A DNA stretch of 41,103 bases from Sphingobacterium sp. (GTDB taxonomy: Bacteria; Bacteroidota; Bacteroidia; Sphingobacteriales; Sphingobacteriaceae). Location: positions 1-41,103 of the forward strand of contig JALAGS010000106.1 of the NCBI GenBank assembly GCA_022712315.1. The letters are read 5' to 3'. Positions 14,601 through 23,248 of this stretch are shown here, piece after piece. The notes under the pieces were generated by a model. It saw nothing but the letters and a program-made list of their open reading frames with translations, had not been told where the DNA came from and did not search any database. Every line of letters begins with the position of its first letter. Within the stretch, counting starts at the first letter, position 1. The translations under genes and the position numbers were made by a program.

Positions 14601-15503
14601 TTAATAGCTATCTTCAGCTTCTTTTTCTTTGTCAATGATAGAAGAACGCATTCGGTAGACATTCATTTCGCCCAGATGTGTATAACTTTTACCACCGTTT
14701 TTAAGAATCATTAGACGGAAAAATTTGGACTTATAGTTTTTATCAAAAGCCAAACTTTGCTCTTCAGCAACATTTGATGTGGGAAGATTGTCTTTTGATG
14801 TAAAAACTCTCGTCCACTGCTTGCCGTCTGAACTTATTTCTATTCCCCATTGTTTCGGACGTCCGGCCTCATCGCTATTGTTCTGTCTGAAGAAGTACTT
14901 TATGACTCCGATCTCTTCTTCTTGTGGAAAATTAAGCTGGATCCAGTGCGGAAGGGGGGCTGTATTTGCAGACCACGCTGTGTGCCAATAGGTGTTTTTA
15001 TCGCCGTCAAATAAATTCTTTTTTGGACCCTCGCTGCTTTCCTGCGTATAGGTTTCTACCATATTATCGGTTACCTGTATTTTAGTCAATTCGTTCGGGA
15101 AATAGGTCACTTCCGAAGGCCTGACAATTGGCTTAATACTATTGCTGGTAATGATATCTCCGGCAATGCTTGTATTCTTGTCCTGATTGAACAATTGCAC
15201 GTTGAAGACGTAATCATATTTATTGATCAGTCCATCTATTCGTATTGTATCGGCAAAAGGACTGATATTGATTTTGTAAATTTTATCTGGATCTTTCGAA
15301 CCCACTTTTTTGTACGTAATCTGTCCATAGAGATAATTGTTGTCAGCAGGAAATTCCCATTTCAGAAGAGCCCCGCCAATACGCGGTTCTGCTTCAACCG
15401 AAACCAGTTGTGGTGGTTTGGTCATTTTAATTTCTTCTTTTTTACACGCTATTGCTAAAAAGAGCAAGGCGAATAGTCTGATATTGTATGTCATCTTGTA
15501 CAT
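14601..15503 (-). CDS. Surface lipoprotein, DUF4959-like plus F5/8 type C domain
   Basis: 300 residues. A lipoprotein signal ends LAIACKKEE, so the protein should be lipid-anchored. Residues 30-125 form a fibronectin-type/DUF4959 domain (PQLVSVEAEPRIGGALLKWEFP). Residues 150-290 form an F5/8C (discoidin) carbohydrate-binding module, shown by NLFDGDKNTYWHT, WIQLNFP and WGIEISSDGKQW. Such proteins are the third gene of many SusCD loci and bind glycan at the surface. It starts 9 bp after the SusD stop codon and is last in the operon. Two ATGs, at 15503 and 15494, are possible; both keep the signal. Confidence 0.87.
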   Translation of the reverse strand: MYKMTYNIRLFALLFLAIACKKEEIKMTKPPQLVSVEAEPRIGGALLKWEFPADNNYLYGQITYKKVGSKDPDKIYKINISPFADTIRIDGLINKYDYVFNVQLFNQDKNTSIAGDIITSNSIKPIVRPSEVTYFPNELTKIQVTDNMVETYTQESSEGPKKNLFDGDKNTYWHTAWSANTAPLPHWIQLNFPQEEEIGVIKYFFRQNNSDEAGRPKQWGIEISSDGKQWTRVFTSKDNLPTSNVAEEQSLAFDKNYKSKFFRLMILKNGGKSYTHLGEMNVYRMRSSIIDKEKEAEDSY

Positions 15504-15512
15504 TTCATTAAG

Positions 15513-17345
15513 TTAATAACCTGGATTTTGTACCAATTCCTCATTTTTATTGATCTCTTCCTGTGGTATAGGCATTAAATAATTACGCTGACTAAAACTG
15601 CGTGGAAAAACTACCGTTGTTATTTTGAAAAACTCAGTATCGGTACCTCCTTGTATATTCATCCCTTTTGCCTGTTGGTTGAGATACTGATCGGCGATCA
15701 TCCAACGTCTTAAATCCCAGAAACGATGGCCTTCCAGATAAAGTTCAATGGTGCGTTCTTGTCTGACAATAGAACGTAGTGTTGCCTGATTATTTGCACC
15801 GCCAATTGGAGCCCAGGCTACATCTATCGCAGGGATCCCAGCACGGACACGAACACGGTCAATATATTGTTTGGCTGTATTCAGATCCTGACCATACTCG
15901 ATCAACGCTTCGGCGTAGTTCAGGTATAGCTCTGCTAGCCGTATTACCGGCCATGGATAATTGACGGAGACCTGGAGTCTACTTTGGTTCAATTCAGGTG
16001 CAATACCTTTTTTGTTGAGATACCCTGTTGGTGAATAGTTATTAGATCTTCCTTGGATCCCACAATTGTCGTTTTTCCTAAACTGAACAAGGATCTGATT
16101 GGCACTTCCTCTAACGACCTCATAGTAGCTGTTGTGATACGCGATCCAGGCGTTAAAGCGTGGTTCCCGATTTAGATTTAACGCGAGTGTATTGCCATTT
16201 GGCGTACTGGTTATACCATATCTTCCTGCATAGTCGTAATTGGGATCCTTGTCAATCGGAAGTCCATTTTTACTGTAAAAGGATTCGATGAGAGTGAGGG
16301 TAGGGGACACACCGTTATATGATTCACCTTGTGCGCCACTGAGGAATGGGGTAGATTTATTTTGGAAATCGTAAAGACCTTCCCGGCGTGTTTCCGCCCA
16401 GATTACCTCCTTGGTATTTACTTTGTCAATAAAAGTAAGGCGCAGGTCTTTTTCAATAGGGTTTGCTGGTAATGCCGTATTATAGGTGCTATTTTTATAC
16501 AGCGAAGCGCCACTTTGCTCGGCAGCATCAATGGCTTCTTTAGCGGCTACTGCTGCACGACGCCATTTTTCTTTATCAAAGGTTGTACTGATCAATGCCG
16601 TGCCATCTAAATTTTTGAAATCGGCATAGAAGCTCTGTTTATCACCTCCACCTCCATTGAAGAGTGGCGAAGCAGCATAAAGTAACACTCTAGCTTTGAG
16701 AGCCTTCGCGATAACAGAGGAAGCACGCCCCCATTAATCCGCTGCACGGACAGAAGGTAATTGACCAGCAGTTTCATCCAGTTTTTTAATAATGAAATCA
16801 ACGCAGGCATCATAAGTTGAACGTTTAGGATATTCGGAAGAAGGGGCATTTACATCGAACTCCTGGTCTGCAATGACAACAGGACCGTACATACGCACCA
16901 ACAGGAAATGATAAAAACCGATTAGGAAATTGGCTTCTGCTTTATATTGTGCTGCCTCCTGTGGATCTATCCCAGGGACTTTATCTACATTGCGAATTAA
17001 GATATAGCATTGTCTTATTCCTTTGTAAAGGTTATCCCAGTAGGAAATGACAGGACTTGAGGCCGTATATTGCCCACGGGGAAATCGGGCGAAGGTTTCA
17101 TGTTCAAAAGCAGTCGTTACCTCGTCAGAAGTCATCAAATCAATGGAAGAGGTCCCTACCCTTGAATTCGGAATCCACGCATAGCAGGAGTACAAATAAC
17201 CTTTGGCTGAATTTGGATCACGAAAGGCATCTGCTTCGGAAGGACGCTCATCTGGGACGATATCCAAGAATTTGCTGCAGGAAGTGGTGGTCAAAAAAGT
17301 CGCGCATGCAAATAATGCAAGGTAGCCTATATATTTTCTTTTCAT
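15513..17345 (-). pseudogene. SusD/RagB-like lipoprotein, interrupted by an in-frame TAA
   Basis: SusD-like outer-membrane lipoproteins form the lid over the SusC channel and bind glycan. Two open stretches, 16734-17345 and 15513-16733, lie in the same frame and together make a normal SusD (about 610 codons), with signal and lipobox (FLTTTSC), an N-terminal TPR-type helical domain and a C-terminal RagB domain (LAELYLNYAEALIEYG, GHRFWDLRRW). They are separated only by a TAA at 16734-16736, between the codons for ASP and TRP in the motif RAAD-stop-WGRASSVIAKALKAR. A single base change (C to T in a Gln codon, at 16736) explains it. No frameshift is present. It may be a true pseudogene, a read-through case or a sequencing error. 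SusC ends 50 bp upstream. Confidence 0.85.
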
Positions 17346-17395
17346 CTGATAAATCATTTTAAAATTCTACTGATAGTTTTAATCTCGAAGTTGTT

Positions 17396-20300
17396 CTAAT
17401 TGAAACGAAGTTGGACTCCGAGATTGAATACTTGCTGTGTCGGATATCCCAAACCATTGCCTCCACCTTGTTCAGGGTCCCAAAGTTTGAACTTAGAGAA
17501 GGTCAATAGATTATAACCACTTAGAAAAATGCGTGCAAATTTGTGTGAATATCCAATCTCAGCACTTCTGAGTTTTAGAAATGCCCCATTTCTCAGCCAA
17601 TAAGAAGAAGCTTCGGTATTGTTGAGATTGTCCAATTTGCTCAGCCGTGGGTAAGCAGCAAATATGTTAGGGTTTTCAGGACTCCAGCGGTCCTCGGCAA
17701 TAAACTGCAATACATTGCGCACACCTTGATTTCCAAATGGATGAAAACCACTGATCATAAAAGAAGTTCTATCAACTCCCTGTAATAAAAAGGAAAAATC
17801 AAACTTTCTGTAATTGATAGAAGTGCTCAAACCATAGACGATTTCAGGTGTTGTTGGATAACCCATGCGAACTCTATCATCGCTATTGATCAGATTTAGA
17901 CCATCGATATCATTGGTTAGATCTTTATATTTGATGTCTCCAGGAGCTACAAAACCGCCTAGCTGTTGTAATGGACTGTTGTCTATTTCGGCCTGATCAA
18001 TAAATAACCGTTCGGCAAGATAGCCTAGGTTTGTGCCAATGGAATACCCGATTTGAGATAGGTTTCGGTATTTGGTAAAGGCCGGTTCATTATTTTTCAG
18101 AACAGTATTATGTGCATAAGTAAAGGTTCCACGCATTGATATTCCCCAATCTTTTTCGCTTTTGTTCCATTCTAGGGAGAAATCAAATCCCCTATTTCTT
18201 ACCTCACCAACATTGCCATACACTTTCGTTCCTGCAGTACCAAATACGTTAGGGATTGTTGCCGAACGGTCAACGAAGATATTGGTTCTATCTTCCTGGT
18301 ATAGGTCGAACACAATATTAAACTTATTGTTAAGAATACCCAGGTCCACACCAATATTTTTCTTCTCTGCAACTTCCCATGAAATCAATGGGTTTGCAAA
18401 TTGTAGGTATGTAGGGCCTGTATAAGTCGTATTCTGATCGATACCGGTTGTAAACGATGCTCCATCCAATTTGAGGTCTGAAAGATAAGGGAAACGTCCG
18501 CCGCCAATCTGATCATTACCAACTTTACCCCAGCTACCTCTAATTTTTAAATTACTGACAGCAGGAAATAAATCGGTAAAAAACTTTTCATTACTGAGTA
18601 CATAGCCCAAACCAACGGAAGGGAAGAAACCAAAGCGACTTCCAGTGGCAAAGTTTTCGGAACCATTGTAGCCAAAGTTGACTTCGGCAAGATATTTATT
18701 GGCGAAACCATATGTTGCACGTCCTGTAATACCCTGGCGTCTACGCGGTAGCGAACTGATTAGATCTGCCGGATTATTGACATTGAAATCGGTGGTATTG
18801 TAAAGAAATAATCCCGATACGGTGTGATTGCCAAATGTTCTGTTGTATTCAATGGAAGGCTGAAAATAGATTTCCCGATCCCCACTAGTGCCCGTTTCGG
18901 TTCCTAAGGAAAGGTTCTGTGGCTGCCCCACCATGACTAGATCATAGGTATATCCACCTGCAGGATCGGGTGCATAACTGTTAATCATGTATTGATTGTA
19001 ACCACTGGTTCTTTTTGTTGTCGTGTTGCTCCAGTTTTTAAAGGAAACCAAGGCTTTAAATTCTAGCCCTTTGGTAATGAAATCAAGTTTTTGAGCACCG
19101 TCAATGGTAGACAATAGGGTACTCTGGAAACCATTTTGATAGCCATTGACCATGCGGGCAAAGGGATTGACAAATCCATTGTTGACTGTACCACCAGCTT
19201 TTCCTCCGTATTGAACGTCTCTTCTGTCAATACCGGTAAATGGAAACATAATAGGGAAGTCCACGGGATTAGCATTCATAATGTCGCCAAACACGCTTGG
19301 AGCATCCACACCAGCCCCATAGTAATCACGAAGTTGTGCATTGAGCTTTAACGCTATTTTGGTAGTTGAAGTAAGGTTGACATTGATATTGTTCTGAAAG
19401 CTATAACGTTTGACAGAGACATTATTGTCAAAAGAGTTGAGGTCAAATTTGCGCAATAAACCGTTGCTAATGTTGCCGGTTGCACTGAGAAAATAACCTA
19501 TTTTGCTGCCACCACCTTGCACATTTAGATTGAGCTCGTTGTTGATGGTATGGGACTTAAACATTTCATTATACCAGTCAACGTTAGGATATACATAGGG
19601 ATCCAAGCCTAATCTTGTGCCGTATATTTTATCTTGGGAATATAAAATTTCACCTGTACCGCGACCTGTAACTGCCTCATTGAACATTTCCATATAACTT
19701 ACTCCATCAACAAATTTTGGGATGGAAGTAGGTCTTGAGATTTGTGATTGTGCACGCGCTGAAATACGGGGTTTATTGAGGTCTTTACCTGTTTTGGTGG
19801 TGATAATTAGCACGCCGTTTGCTCCCCTAGTACCAAACACAGCGGTGGCAGTAGCATCTTTAAGGACGGAGAAGCTTTCGATAACTTCTGGTGCCAGTGC
19901 ATCCAGATCTCCTTTGGAGATCGCCACACCATCCAATAAGATCAACGGATTGGTAGCTCCACTAAAAGTTGATACACCGCGAATGAAGAAGCTTGCTCCA
20001 TCAGCGCCTGGCTCACCCGAACGTTGCACGGCGATTACACCTGAAAGCCTTCCCCCTAATGCATTGGAAAGATTAGCAGTCGGAATACGTAATGTTTCTG
20101 GTTTTACGGATTCCAGTGCTCCCACGACACTAGTTTTTTTCTGTGTTCCATAACCGACAACGACCACTTCACTCAAGCTCTGATCGGGACTTAGCTGCAC
20201 ATCAATGCGACGTTTGTCGGCAATGGCAATTTCCTGATTGGCGTAGCCGACATAGGAGAATATTAGTGTCGAATTTGTGGGAACCACAAGAATGTACCTG

Positions 20301-20770
20301 CCATTGCCATCTGTGGTTGTACCGATTGACGGACTATCTTTAACCTTGACACTAACACCATAAAGGTTGTTTCCGTCATTTTTCACCGTACCCACGATCT
20401 CGATTTTTCCATTTTTTTGAACTGTGGGGGCGAGGGGCGTTTTTTTTTCTCGGTCCGAAATCACAATGATGCCATTGTCAATTGTAAAGACCAAAGGCTG
20501 ATGTTCCAATAATTTTTCAAGGGCCTGCTTCAGTGGCTTATTCTGGATATCTATATTTTGAATAGGCCTTACTTTGTCGAGTTGACTTGTCTTAATGATA
20601 AAATCGACGTTTGTCTGTTGTCTGATTTCCTGAAATGCTTCGGACAATGTGATCTGCTTGTGTTTAAGGGTAACATTTTGAGCAGAGGAGACACGTGCGA
20701 GAAAGATAAATGCTGTTAAGAGGATCACAACTTTTGTAGATGTGCTGCATAATGATCCGATGTATCGCAT
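17396..20770 (-). CDS. SusC/RagA-family TonB-dependent outer-membrane transporter
   Basis: 1124 residues from the ATG at 20770. The signal peptide ends VSSAQNV. Next comes an STN (secretin/TonB short N-terminal) domain (about residues 32-105, LSEAFQEIRQQTNVDFII and LEKLLEHQPLVFTID), then a carboxypeptidase-like domain with IVGTVKNDGNNLYGVSVKVK, the TonB box/linker VVVGYGTQKK, the plug (NPLILLDGVAI, AVFGTRGANGVLIITTK) and the long beta-barrel ending in GVQLRFN with a terminal aromatic. The STN domain links it to the FecR/sigma pair upstream. An alternative start 17 codons upstream would spoil the signal peptide. It imports an oligosaccharide or peptide of unknown type. Confidence 0.93.
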   Translation of the reverse strand: MRYIGSLCSTSTKVVILLTAFIFLARVSSAQNVTLKHKQITLSEAFQEIRQQTNVDFIIKTSQLDKVRPIQNIDIQNKPLKQALEKLLEHQPLVFTIDNGIIVISDREKKTPLAPTVQKNGKIEIVGTVKNDGNNLYGVSVKVKDSPSIGTTTDGNGRYILVVPTNSTLIFSYVGYANQEIAIADKRRIDVQLSPDQSLSEVVVVGYGTQKKTSVVGALESVKPETLRIPTANLSNALGGRLSGVIAVQRSGEPGADGASFFIRGVSTFSGATNPLILLDGVAISKGDLDALAPEVIESFSVLKDATATAVFGTRGANGVLIITTKTGKDLNKPRISARAQSQISRPTSIPKFVDGVSYMEMFNEAVTGRGTGEILYSQDKIYGTRLGLDPYVYPNVDWYNEMFKSHTINNELNLNVQGGGSKIGYFLSATGNISNGLLRKFDLNSFDNNVSVKRYSFQNNINVNLTSTTKIALKLNAQLRDYYGAGVDAPSVFGDIMNANPVDFPIMFPFTGIDRRDVQYGGKAGGTVNNGFVNPFARMVNGYQNGFQSTLLSTIDGAQKLDFITKGLEFKALVSFKNWSNTTTKRTSGYNQYMINSYAPDPAGGYTYDLVMVGQPQNLSLGTETGTSGDREIYFQPSIEYNRTFGNHTVSGLFLYNTTDFNVNNPADLISSLPRRRQGITGRATYGFANKYLAEVNFGYNGSENFATGSRFGFFPSVGLGYVLSNEKFFTDLFPAVSNLKIRGSWGKVGNDQIGGGRFPYLSDLKLDGASFTTGIDQNTTYTGPTYLQFANPLISWEVAEKKNIGVDLGILNNKFNIVFDLYQEDRTNIFVDRSATIPNVFGTAGTKVYGNVGEVRNRGFDFSLEWNKSEKDWGISMRGTFTYAHNTVLKNNEPAFTKYRNLSQIGYSIGTNLGYLAERLFIDQAEIDNSPLQQLGGFVAPGDIKYKDLTNDIDGLNLINSDDRVRMGYPTTPEIVYGLSTSINYRKFDFSFLLQGVDRTSFMISGFHPFGNQGVRNVLQFIAEDRWSPENPNIFAAYPRLSKLDNLNNTEASSYWLRNGAFLKLRSAEIGYSHKFARIFLSGYNLLTFSKFKLWDPEQGGGNGLGYPTQQVFNLGVQLRFN

Positions 20771-20987
20771 AGCTTTAATAAAAAAGACAATACAATACTT
20801 ACTACATAAATAATAATGCATATATTTATAAATTGGTTAACTGGTTTGATGTTGAAATGAATTCTTGTTTTCCAAGTAAAAATTAGTCGAGAGTGCTGGC
20901 AGGCATTTTCGGCTATTTTTTGGGGAAGAAATGTTTAGGCTGGACTGGTTTCTTTCATAATCTTTGTTTATAAGGTTGTGTTATAGT

Positions 20988-22133
20988 TTATTGCGATATA
21001 TATAGTTTATTGTTTCGTATGTTATATCTGATGGATCCGGAAAGCTGGAGTGCTTTTAGTACATCGTTTAATCGTTTTTTTCTGGAAATTTGAGCGACAT
21101 AGGTTTCCTGCGAAATGGGACCTTCAAAAATGACTTCAATATTATACCAGCGTGAGATTTTGCGCATGATTTCCTGTAAGTTGTTATTGGAAAAATTGAA
21201 ATCACCATTTTTCCAATCTAATACTTGATCCATGTCTATTGATTTTACGGCAATATTTTGATCCGTTAAAGTAGCTTGTTGTCCGGGTTTTAGTAAGGTT
21301 GTGCTCTTGCTGCAGCTCACTCTTACAGAGCCTTCTGCAAGGGATGTCTGTGTGGAAGATTCGTCATCGTAGGCATTGATATTGAATTTAGTCCCTAGGA
21401 CTTCGACCTTTTGGAGCGAAGTTTCAACAATAAATGGTTTTTGCTTATTTTTTGAGACTTCAAAGTAGGCTTCACCCGTCAGCTCTACCCTGCGTTCGGA
21501 GGCTGAAAATGCACTTGGATATTTGAGGCTGGAATTTGAGTTTAGCCAAACTTTTGTGCCATCAGAAAGGGTTATCTGAAATTGTCCGCCCTTTGGTACA
21601 TTCAAAAGATTCATGGCGACGCGTACATCGGTATTTCCCTCAATCTTATAATTAATTTCGCCTTTTTCAGTTTTTTCAATTGTTGTGCCGAGCTCCACCG
21701 TTAACTTTCCATTAGCAACATCCTCCAGTATGATCGTTTTACCAGAAGAAAGTACAAGAGTTGCTTTATCGCCACCGGGTTCTATGATGGTAGCTGTATG
21801 ATCATTGTATGTGCTGCGGTTAAGAAATAAATAAGAAATAGAGATAATCAGTATTATAGCAGCTGCAGCTCCTGCAATTTTATACCATGTAGGACTTTTG
21901 ATTTTCTGTGGTTCTGTGTTAAGATCAATCTTGCTAAAAACACGATCCAAAGTCATCTTGTCGATAAGTTCTTCCTTGCTCGGAGATTCAAGTCTATTCT
22001 CGATCATTTGTTCAAGTGCATCTTTGTTATTCGTGTCCTGAAAATATTGAAATAGCTCTGCCGTCTCTTCTTTTGAAGCGTGGTTATTGAGATATCTTTC
22101 AAATAATAGTTTTATATGTTTCGAATCTTTCAC
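20988..22133 (-). CDS. FecR-family anti-sigma factor
   Basis: 381 residues. An N-terminal cytoplasmic segment (1-80) binds the sigma factor; a membrane helix follows at about residues 82-104 (KIAGAAAAIILIISISYLFL), then the periplasmic FecR domain (GGQFQITLSDGTKVWLNSNSSL, GEAYFEVSKNKQKPFIVET) and a C-terminal DUF4974 domain (LQEIMRKISRWYNIEVIFEG). It keeps the ECF sigma factor inactive until SusC, via its STN domain, signals that substrate is present. The start is GTG at 22133, chosen because no upstream ATG is in frame and the MKDSKHIKLLFERYLNN beginning fits the family. The sigma gene lies 151 bp upstream, with an attenuating terminator between. Confidence 0.92.
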   Translation of the reverse strand: MKDSKHIKLLFERYLNNHASKEETAELFQYFQDTNNKDALEQMIENRLESPSKEELIDKMTLDRVFSKIDLNTEPQKIKSPTWYKIAGAAAAIILIISISYLFLNRSTYNDHTATIIEPGGDKATLVLSSGKTIILEDVANGKLTVELGTTIEKTEKGEINYKIEGNTDVRVAMNLLNVPKGGQFQITLSDGTKVWLNSNSSLKYPSAFSASERRVELTGEAYFEVSKNKQKPFIVETSLQKVEVLGTKFNINAYDDESSTQTSLAEGSVRVSCSKSTTLLKPGQQATLTDQNIAVKSIDMDQVLDWKNGDFNFSNNNLQEIMRKISRWYNIEVIFEGPISQETYVAQISRKKRLNDVLKALQLSGSIRYNIRNNKLYISQ

Positions 22134-22184
22134 TGATTGGCTATTTATAGATATTACGGAAATCTAGAGCCTGTCCTCTGCTCT

Positions 22185-22244
22185 GATTTTAAAAAAAAAA
22201 TAAAAAAAATTAAAAGGTTTAAAATAGGTAGTTTGAATACCTAT
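22185..22244 (-). terminator. Terminator/attenuator between the sigma factor gene and fecR
   Basis: On the minus strand, a 7-bp perfect stem (22224-22230 with 22238-22244, loop of 7 nt) is followed by a very long U-rich run, including A8, T and A10 on the plus strand (22191-22209). It lies 41 nt downstream of the sigma factor stop codon. The FecR gene needs read-through or its own promoter. Confidence 0.72.
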
Positions 22245-22284
22245 GAACGTGATCTGTTTTGAATAGAGAAAAACAGCATGAATG

Positions 22285-22887
22285 TTATTTTTGATTCAAT
22301 GCCGCGCTTATAAAAGCAAGCAACAAAGTTGGCGTAATTTCCTTGCTCAAGCAGAAACTTTGAATCTGTTTTGTAGCCTTCACAATATGGTCACTAATGG
22401 TAGAGGTGGAGATACCTAAAGTGCTGCTGACCTCCTCATAACTTTTTCCCTCTATTTTGCATAGCGTATAGATAAGTTTGCGTTTTGGAGATAAATTTTC
22501 AATAGCTTGATTGACAATTTTTTTAGACTCTTTATACGCGTATTCTTCCTCGATGTGTGAATAATCTGATGTTGAAATGGAAATAATCAACTCCTTTAAG
22601 TTGCGGTTTTTGATCTCTTTATGAAAGAAATCATACACGAGGTGTTTTGCAATCGTGAATAGATAAGACTGAAAGGATTTGTCTGGATCGATTCCATCGC
22701 GCTGCTCCCATAATTTCTGAAATACATCCTGAAGAATTTCTTCAGCACAAGCCTGTATCTTGACCATATTAAGAATATGACGGTACAACCTTGGGCTATA
22801 TCGATAGTAGAGCATTTCAAATGCCTTATGATTGCTTGACTTAAGAGCGTGCAGTAGGGCCAGCTCATCATTTTTACATGCCTCCAT
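22285..22887 (-). CDS. ECF sigma factor (FecI-like, sigma-70 family)
   Basis: 200 residues. Region 2 (about 20-90, FEMLYYRYSPRLYRHILN, EILQDVFQKLWEQRDGI, SYLFTIAKHLVYDFFHK) binds the -10 element and core polymerase. Region 4 (about 130-185, LSPKRKLIYTLCKIEGKSYEEVSSTLGISTSTISDHI) is the helix-turn-helix for -35 recognition. Together with the FecR and SusC genes downstream it forms a cell-surface signalling unit. It is separated from fecR by a hairpin and U-run. An inverted repeat at 22940-22957 lies upstream and may be involved in its control. Confidence 0.93.
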   Translation of the reverse strand: MEACKNDELALLHALKSSNHKAFEMLYYRYSPRLYRHILNMVKIQACAEEILQDVFQKLWEQRDGIDPDKSFQSYLFTIAKHLVYDFFHKEIKNRNLKELIISISTSDYSHIEEEYAYKESKKIVNQAIENLSPKRKLIYTLCKIEGKSYEEVSSTLGISTSTISDHIVKATKQIQSFCLSKEITPTLLLAFISAALNQK

Positions 22888-23248
22888 AATTTAAACTTAT
22901 ATTATAACCAAATTCCTCCTGATCAGAATTTAATAATTGGATATAGTACCGTATATCAGCAATATTCATTTTAATGATAGCATATAAATACGACAAGTAT
23001 ACTGTTGGTACTCTTTTACAATGTTACCGATTTGTTATTTGGTTTTTATACAATTTTTTTACGCAAACGATTGCTTTGAAAATAGAAGATTGTAGAATTT
23101 ATCGTTTTTTTAGCTTGAATGTAAACCAAAATCATATTTCGTCACGTAATCATTTTTTCAGCGATTGAAAGGCAAATGAGCTTGAAGTGGGTAGATGTTA
23201 CAATAAGAGGAATTTTATTCCTCTTATTGTAAGTTAAGCGGTATTATT
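22888..23248. other. Gap between the sigma factor gene and the BlaR1-like gene
   Basis: 361 bases without a gene, both neighbours on the minus strand. It holds the sigma gene's upstream region, with a 6-bp inverted repeat GATATA-N6-TATATC (22940-22957), and a perfect 16-bp hairpin (23198-23232) beyond the BlaR1-like stop. The rest is AT-rich and shows no coding signal. Confidence 0.6.
23198..23232 (-). terminator. Perfect 16-bp hairpin after the BlaR1-like gene
   Basis: TTACAATAAGAGGAAT (23198-23213) pairs perfectly with 23217-23232 around a 3-nt loop. It lies 17 bp beyond the stop of the minus-strand gene, in terminator position, but without a clear U-run, so it may rather be an mRNA 3' stabiliser. 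Confidence 0.6.

Noticed and set aside
14414..14662. An 82-codon frame on the minus strand overlapping the end of the F5/8C lipoprotein gene
   Set aside because: It overlaps a well-supported gene in another frame and runs through that operon's terminator hairpin; no domain is seen.
16689..16733. Frameshift as the cause of the split SusD gene
   Set aside because: The two halves are exactly in frame, with 15 sense codons between the TAA and the first internal GTG, so a frameshift is not needed.
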